64,000 nucleotides of DNA from Solanum dulcamara (Eukaryota > Streptophyta > Magnoliopsida > Solanales > Solanaceae). This document shows, in pieces, positions 58,001 through 64,000 of this stretch (positions are counted from its first letter, which is position 1; each line of letters opens with the position of its first letter). The translations under genes were made by a program, and so were the position numbers. A model generated the notes under the pieces. That model was given only the letters and a program-made list of their open reading frames with translations, was not told where the DNA came from and did no database searches. The stretch lies in assembly GCF_947179165.1 (NCBI RefSeq), contig NC_077240.1:48606501-48670500 (forward strand). The letters run 5' to 3'.

Positions 58001-58770
58001 CTAGCCTAATCATGAACTGCCAGTATCTTTGCTGAATTTACCATAATCCCATGCTTGGACACCACGTACCCTAGGAATGTTATAAACTCAAGCCAAAATT
58101 CACACTTAGTGAATTTGGCATACAACTTTTGATTCCACAAGGTCTGAAGTACTATCCTCAGGTGCTTCTCATACTGCTCTCTTCTCCTAGAGTAGACTAG
58201 AATGTCATCAATGAATACAATAAGAAAAGAGCCCAAGTAAGGGTTGAACACACAGTTTATCAAATCCATAAATTGTGCAGGGGCATTCGTCAACCCGAAA
58301 GACATGATTAAGAACTCATAGTTCTAGTATCGAGTCCTAAAAGAAGTCTTAGGGATGTCTGGCTCCTTAATCCTCAACTGGTGACACCCTGACCTCAAGT
58401 TTATCTTAGAAAACACTACTACACCCTGGAGCTGGTCAAATAGGTCATTAATCCACAGCATGGGGTACATATTCTTAATTGTAGCCTTATTCAGCTGCCT
58501 GTAATCAATACATAAATACAAGATACCATCTTTTTTTTTCACAAACAAAATATGAGCACCCCAAGGAGACGTACTAGGCCTAATAAACCCCTTACTCAAG
58601 AGGTCCTGGATCTGCACCTTAATCTCCCTCAACTCAAATAGTTCCATCCTATACAATGGAATAGAGACTGGCTGAGTGCTCAGCTCAACATCAGTGCTAA
58701 AATCAATGTCACGCTCATGAGGAAGGCAAGGTAAATTATTAGGAAATACATCAGGGAACACTTGAACCAC
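58001..58770 (-). pseudogene. rt: family-E reverse transcriptase
   Basis: Frame 58324-58770 carries [72 protein letters not shown] and [16 protein letters not shown] (first catalytic Asp replaced by Asn). After a stop, frame 58006-58305 continues [31 protein letters not shown] (Asp-Asp pair intact) and [13 protein letters not shown]. Confidence 0.92.
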
Positions 58771-59330
58771 TGGAACATATTCAATAGAAGGAGTATCATC
58801 TTTAGTATCATAGACATAAGAAAGATATTCTAAGCAGGCCCTTCCCCACTAACCGTTGAGCCTAGAGGAAGGAAATCACACCACATGGTACATGACTAAC
58901 AATACCTGTCCACACAACTGGAGGAATATCAGGCATACACATGGTAATAGTCTTTGAAAAGCAATCCAAAACTGCATGATGAGTAGACAACAAATACATG
59001 CCTAGAATCAAGTGAAAGTCTACCATATCTAGTACAACCAGGTCTGCTTTAGTATCATACCCTATAATAGTCACTATACAAGATCAATTTACTCGAACCA
59101 CTACTAAAAAATCACCTACGGGGGTATCTACACACATACACAAAGGAAATGTATCATATAAGACATCCCATCGAGTAGCATAACGAGCAGACACATACGA
59201 GTAAGTAGATCCTTGATCAAATAAATCATAGGCAGGGTGTTGATAGATAGAGATTGTAACTGTGATTATATCATCCAATGTCTTTACCTCTGGTCGACCC
59301 AAAAAGGCATGCATATGACTGCGTCCACCT
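58771..59330 (-). pseudogene. pro: family-E protease
   Basis: Frame 59084-59314 reads HAFLGRPEVKTLDDIITVTI, then YDLFDQGSTYSYVSARY; the active-site loop is DQGSTYS. After a stop, frame 58862-59074 has VDFHLILGMYLLSTHHAVLD (usual DVILGMDWL with a Tyr replacing Asp-Trp) to the SHVPCGVISFL end. Confidence 0.85.
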
Positions 59331-60539
59331 TTACCACCTGTCCAGCCTGCTTGGGGACCATCCCTAGTACCCTGAGACTCACCTCTACCACCCTACACAA
59401 TCTCCCTGGCGGCTGAACTAGGGCCTTGGGGGCCTGAATCTGCTGATCCTGCTAACTTTGGTGCCTGTGGTGGATAATAGTAGGACACTCCTTAGAAAAG
59501 TGACCAATCACACAATACTCATAGCACAACCCTATGAATGAACCTCTCCGTGATGTACCAGCTGAACCTGAATGGCCATCATGGCCTGAATACCTAGAAA
59601 TCTAACCCCAAGAAGCCTGACTTAAAGTCTAGCTACTTTGACCACTGGCAACTTTTGATCTACCATCAATTATATTCAAGGCCGCCTGTATCGGTCTACT
59701 TGGTGAATACTATCATGGGGGGCCTCTGCCATAAGAACCCCTACCATATGACTGGCGTTTACTGAAACCGCCCTGATAGAGAGGCCTCTTTTTGCTGCAT
59801 CTATAGACCTCATGACGTATAGCCTAGATAGTGCTGGCATGGTCTACTATCTGCAAGAATAAACACCTCGACCCAACCATATACTCTGTAGCGAACCTCA
59901 AAATGATAGACAACCCTTTGATAAAATAACATACCCGTTCCTTTTATATAGGCATAATCATGATAGCATGCTAAGATAACTCATAGAACCGAGACTCATA
60001 CTCTGTAACTGTGATCGATCCTTGCACTAATGTTGTGAACTCATCCCTTAGCCTCTCTCGGGGTACATACTTCTCTAAGAAAGCCTCAGAGAATTGAGCC
60101 CATAACATCGGTGGCGATCCTACGGGTCTACAGTTAAGATAAGACCTCCACTACTGCTTCTCTGATCCATCTAGCTGAAAAGTGGTATAATCAACCCTGT
60201 GAAACTCCATCAACCTGAGGTTATGTAGCATCTCTTGACAATTAGCCAAAAACTCATGGGCATCTTCACCCACAACACCTAAGAAACTAGGAGGAGCCAA
60301 TCTAATAAACCTTCCTAACATCTTCTGTTCCTTTTTTCAGTCATAATCGGCCTAACTATCATGTTCTAAATAACTGTAAGAATACGATGAATCACCAGAT
60401 GGGAAGCTGTAGTAGTAGGTTGTAGGACTAGGGCCGGATCATACAGTGCCCCTGCCTATCTTGAAGTCTGAGCCTCCTCACAAACTTGAGGTCCGGCTGA
60501 TATACTAGGTAGTTTCCCTTTTTGGGACATACTCTCCAT
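59331..60539 (-). pseudogene. gag: family-E gag
   Basis: A possible start is at 60537-60539 (MESMSQKGKLPSISAGP). The core, in shifting frames, is decayed but includes a Trp-rich block near 60120-60200 and the SMTVAE-like position near 60000. The zinc knuckle is at 59485-59526 (CYEYCVIGHFSKEC): the second Cys is shifted by one residue relative to the usual C-x2-C-x4-H-x4-C, a sign of decay. A Pro/Gly/Gln-rich linker leads into the protease. Confidence 0.75.
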
Positions 60540-60970
60540 GAAGCTGAGGATCCGGGCTAAGAAATCCAGTAATACCGATGTGTTCATGAATCCGGGTGAA
60601 GGCTACGTTGGATCCTTCTCCACCGATCGATGCTCTTCTGCTCGAACTCTATATCTGGCTCCAACACTGCTGTTGTGTCTTAGTCTCTGCTCCGACCTCC
60701 GCATTGACCTTGATCCCTACCCCTAGATGGGGATCTATCTATAGGTATATGGGTCCTCATCTACTTCGACTAGATCTCGTCCTCGTTATCTGAAAAAGAG
60801 TGAAATAGTTTGGATTTATAGGTTTTCATCATCCCTAGTGCATGATCAGAAACAAGAATAGTAAATTAATGTCCTATAGCCTCCTGAAGATTGCATACAG
60901 ATGTTATCATACCGATCCATGAGACTATAGTTGACACTTGCTCCTTTCATGGTGAGACTGGTGAACTTAA
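60540..60970 (-). other. family-E leader
   Basis: Sequence between the primer-binding site and gag with no convincing coding. Overlapping plus-strand frames at 60538-60793 are composition artefacts. Confidence 0.5.
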
Positions 60971-60982
60971 TCTTTGATACCA
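60971..60982 (-). other. primer-binding site, initiator-Met tRNA, two changes
   Basis: The minus strand reads TGGTATCAAAGA against TGGTATCAGAGC, three bases inside the LTR end. Confidence 0.75.
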
Positions 60983-60985
60983 CTC

Positions 60986-63788
60986 TGTCATGACCTGAAC
61001 GGTTCATGATAGCTCCTACCATAACCCTGAGTAAGAAAGCCAACCCAACACAAGAGAAGGATAAAAATCAATCTAATTAAATAATTAAAACATAAGAAGG
61101 CAGAAACAAAAGAACATAACCAAAGAAAAGTCAGACCAAGTTATAGATATGCAAATACAATACCAAATATACAAAAGGCCTGATAGTGACCTAATGAAAT
61201 GATGAACTGAAACTAGACCAAACCCCGGACCTGGTGTCACCAATACCGGAGCTACTAAATACAAAAGCTGACAATATGTACAATTATACAGTACAAATAT
61301 GAATGTCTAAAATAAAAAATACATGTTAGAGTAAAAGAGGGAGTGTAGCAAGTCTCATAACTCTGAGAGCTCATTATAATCTAAAACTGGCATTGGTACG
61401 GATGATCAGTCGCGCTTGTGGGTGGCTCAAACTTAGAGATGTATCTAAAAAGATGAAAAAGTGATGTATGAGAACCAAAACATGGGGTACTCAATAAGTA
61501 TCATAGGCCGATCGAGCTCAGAAAGAATAAATATATATTAAGCAACGCGATGATACTGACAATAATAAAGGAGAAGCATAAAAACTATAAACTCGATAAA
61601 GGGTGTAGAAAGATCATATAATAATCAAGTAAACCCAATAAGACATGTAATATCAACAATAACCTCATCTTATAAACTACCAAAAATTACTCAAATTTAA
61701 ACTCGTAATTATGACTAAAAATCTTCCAAAGGTATCAAAAGTGCCCGGAATAACCCTTGACCACATCAATGACATGGGTGCCTTGAATTTATACCTCAGG
61801 CTCATCAACAAAAATAATATCCCAGAATTTGTATAAACGGGCCACCCAAAATTCACACCTCGATCTTATTATTAAAATAATGCCATAAATAAGATATCAC
61901 CATATTTCATTTAAATTTCTCATATTTAGGCATCAACCAAAAGTCTTATCCTCTTCTTTTACTTCTTCTTTTTAAAAAGGGTCCTTAACACAAGTGAGGT
62001 AAATAAGGCAAGTAGCATATCCAAAAATCATATATTAATCACCCGAACATATATGTCCAAAAAGGGTCCTTAACACTGACATACTGAAAGCACAACCTCG
62101 GGCCCAAAATTTCAAAATCATAAGCAACCAAGGATAAGCCAAAAACATAACAAGTGGTCAACCAAAACCAAAAAATTCAATAATTGGCGTCCTAAGTTAA
62201 AATCACCTAGGATCAATATCTAAGGATTCTGAACAATGTAACTCATGCAAGATATCACCTACACTAAGGATCCAATGACTAAAACCCAAACTAGTCACTA
62301 TCGATGATCATCAACTCTAAAATGTTTCAATGGAATAACAAAACCAAAATAAAAAACCTAAGAATAGGATACTACTCAATATATATCAATTCTATCCAAT
62401 CCAAGTCTAGCAAAAGTAAACCATAACCTACCTCAAACCCGGAACTTCACCCAAACTGCTAAATTTGAGTCTTTCCTTTCTGTGCCGCCTCCAAATGATG
62501 CCGCTCTATCAAATTATTAAAGAGAACATCAATAATATCAACCCGTAAAATATCAGAGGAGTGTATGAATATACAATGGTCAATAGGAAAGAAAAAAGAA
62601 GGCTTGATCTTCTTGTAGTGAAACCCTAGTTCCTTTCTTGAAGATGAGAGAGATTTGAGAAAACTTGAGGAGTTAGAGTTTAGGTCTTAGACTATGAATA
62701 AGAGTGAATGGGTGTAGGAATAATTTGTGTCTTGTTTATAGGTGAAATGTTTCTTACAAAATGACCTCATTTTGTGTTAAAACACAGAAAAGACCAAAAT
62801 GCCCTTTAAAAATTCTGGTTGGAACTAGCTTCGTGGGACCCCATCATGGTTCATAGTGCTCACCATATCCCGTGGATGTGTACCGTGGTAAGGGACTTAG
62901 AAAAATCTTAGAAAAAGGCTTGCGGAGTCGCCTCTGAAGTTTCTTCAAGAAGGACTTAACGGTCCGTGAAAAGCATCACGGCCCATGAAGAGTGGCTGTG
63001 GTGCAAATCCTGCAGTAGTCCTGCAAGGTGCCCTCAATGGATCACTCCTCTGTCCATGAAATACTTTATGACCCATAATGGTGGTCTGTGTTTTGATCCT
63101 TGGAATGTTTTCAAAGGAATTTGAGGATGACTAACAACTGAGGGATTTACTGTCCATGGTACTCACCACGGTCCGTGGTCCTCAATCATGGTACGTACCT
63201 TGCAGTTTGAGCCTCTAAATCACCACCATGATAGCTCATCATGGAGCATGGGGCGTTAGATGGCCCGTGAAGGCCTTTCGTAGTCAGTGTCTGGTGTCAT
63301 TTTCTAGTATTTCTCTGTACTATTGCTCTTTGTTTCCATTTTTGGGACTTCCCAAATTTCCCAAGGTCTTACACCAACTGAAAATGGCATCTCGGAGCTA
63401 ACCACACTGATAAAATTTTCATTCGAGAGCATTTACTCAAAAAGTTGACCAAAGTCAAACTAGGCCTAACCTTAAAGTTAAAATGGCAAAATCACCTAAA
63501 TTCAACAAAAGACTCCAACACCCAACCCAACCTTCCTTGTAGAAAAAAATAGACCTTTTAAAGCTGATAGAACCGTTGAAATTCTCATACGATGCCTGAT
63601 TCTCCAAATGGTGACAAAAATCAACTCTATCATACCTTAATCCTCCAAATTGGCCAAACCACTTCCAAAACTCAAACGAAGACCCTACGAAATATGCCAC
63701 CCATTCCCACATCACAAAAGAGTGATAAAGAAACTACAGGGAAATATTAAAATGGTAAAACCATGAAATGACCTTGGAGGTCATTACA
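60986..63788 (-). mobile_element. 5' LTR, family E
   Basis: Same structure as 53026-55827: the B-like terminus TGTAAGACC is at 63373, the B-like part runs to about 62600, and the palindrome cluster is at 62840-63290. Near 62060-62080 the string AAAAAGGGTCCTTAACAC is repeated from about 61976, a small local duplication absent from the 3' copy. Confidence 0.88.
62840..63290. repeat. U3 palindrome cluster, CACGGTCCGTG type (5' LTR)
   Basis: Same words as the 3' LTR cluster, including ACCACGGTCCGTGGTCC near 63165. Confidence 0.72.
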
Positions 63789-64000
63789 TCTAAACCCTAG
63801 ACTTTTATGATTATGCATTGGGTTCAATTAGTTATGGTTTTAATCATTCGCAATGATGTTATTACACATGATTTCATCCTAGGTACATGTTTTCAAGGAT
63901 TTTTACATGAAGCCATGTATTATGCCTATTTTTATGAATATGAATTATGATTTGGAGGATTATGCATGTATCATGAATTTATGATATATGATTTTACTTT
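63789..64000 (+). mobile_element. LTR fragment (family A/C-like), right part
   Basis: AT-rich LTR sequence with ATGATTATGCAT and ATGAATTATGA words typical of the middle of families A and C. It continues 52331-53025 after the family-E insertion and leaves the window. Confidence 0.6.

Larger units (their letters stand above)
53026..63788 (-). mobile_element. family-E Ty3/gypsy element, near full length, minus strand
   Basis: Two LTRs of almost equal length (53026-55827 and 60986-63788), primer-binding site, gag, protease, RT, RNase H, integrase and tail, all in the expected order, total 10.8 kb. Flanks are CCTAA (53021-53025) and TCTAA (63789-63793), a 5-bp duplication with one C/T difference. 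LTRs look roughly 80% identical by eye over the first 250 bases, so it is old. Coding regions hold many stops. Confidence 0.92.

Overview
The window looks like plant nuclear heterochromatin, most likely from a Solanaceae-type genome. I base that on my recognition of the LTR termini and pol families, not on a search. I found no intact host gene, no tRNA or rRNA gene, no CRISPR array and nothing bacterial. Nearly all assignable sequence is old, decayed LTR retrotransposon DNA of the Ty3/gypsy class, inserted repeatedly into itself. Every recognisable gag or pol region is broken by stops, frameshifts or deletions. LTR families are labelled A to F here for convenience, plus an Athila-like family.

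Layout. 1-3006: gag, primer-binding site and LTR (family F) of a minus-strand gypsy element running off the left edge. 3007-5175: AT-rich, mostly unassigned, with a microsatellite and a ~98-bp tandem repeat. 5176-7935: a 30-bp minisatellite split by a solo family-A LTR with a 5-bp target-site duplication. 8820-10220: minus-strand gag relic of a different gypsy lineage. 10611-20490: plus-strand family-D element (LTR, primer-binding site, gag, protease) carrying two solo LTRs, family C inside its LTR and family B inside its gag. 21165-24875: two truncated LTRs (A, then F). 24876-39816: minus-strand family-D LTR split by an 11.4-kb Athila-like element (28325-39718) with a perfect CAGTG duplication. 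39817-45267: family-C pol relics and LTRs. 45268-50637: family-D pol relic with its 3' LTR. 50638-52330: minus-strand pol relic. 53026-63788: nearly complete minus-strand family-E element with both LTRs, inserted in a plus-strand LTR fragment (52331-53025, resuming at 63789).

Within elements, LTRs supply promoter and poly(A) signals, tRNA primer-binding sites prime reverse transcription (initiator Met for the gypsy families, Asp-like for the Athila element), gag would form the particle, and pol supplies protease, reverse transcriptase, RNase H and integrase. None looks autonomous now, because catalytic residues are lost in several.

The most notable signals are structural. (1) Seven LTRs of families A, B, C and F carry two consecutive hairpins about 400-450 nt before the LTR 3' end; the second has an 8-bp stem, a constant 7-nt loop and a covarying base pair. 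(2) Most LTR families carry a cluster of a family-specific short palindrome in the presumed U3. (3) The Athila-like element has an extra copy of its U3 palindrome module just before a TATA-like site and its third ORF. (4) Family-E LTRs are chimeras: a family-B-like U3, starting exactly at a B-type LTR terminus, sits inside a family-D-like LTR.
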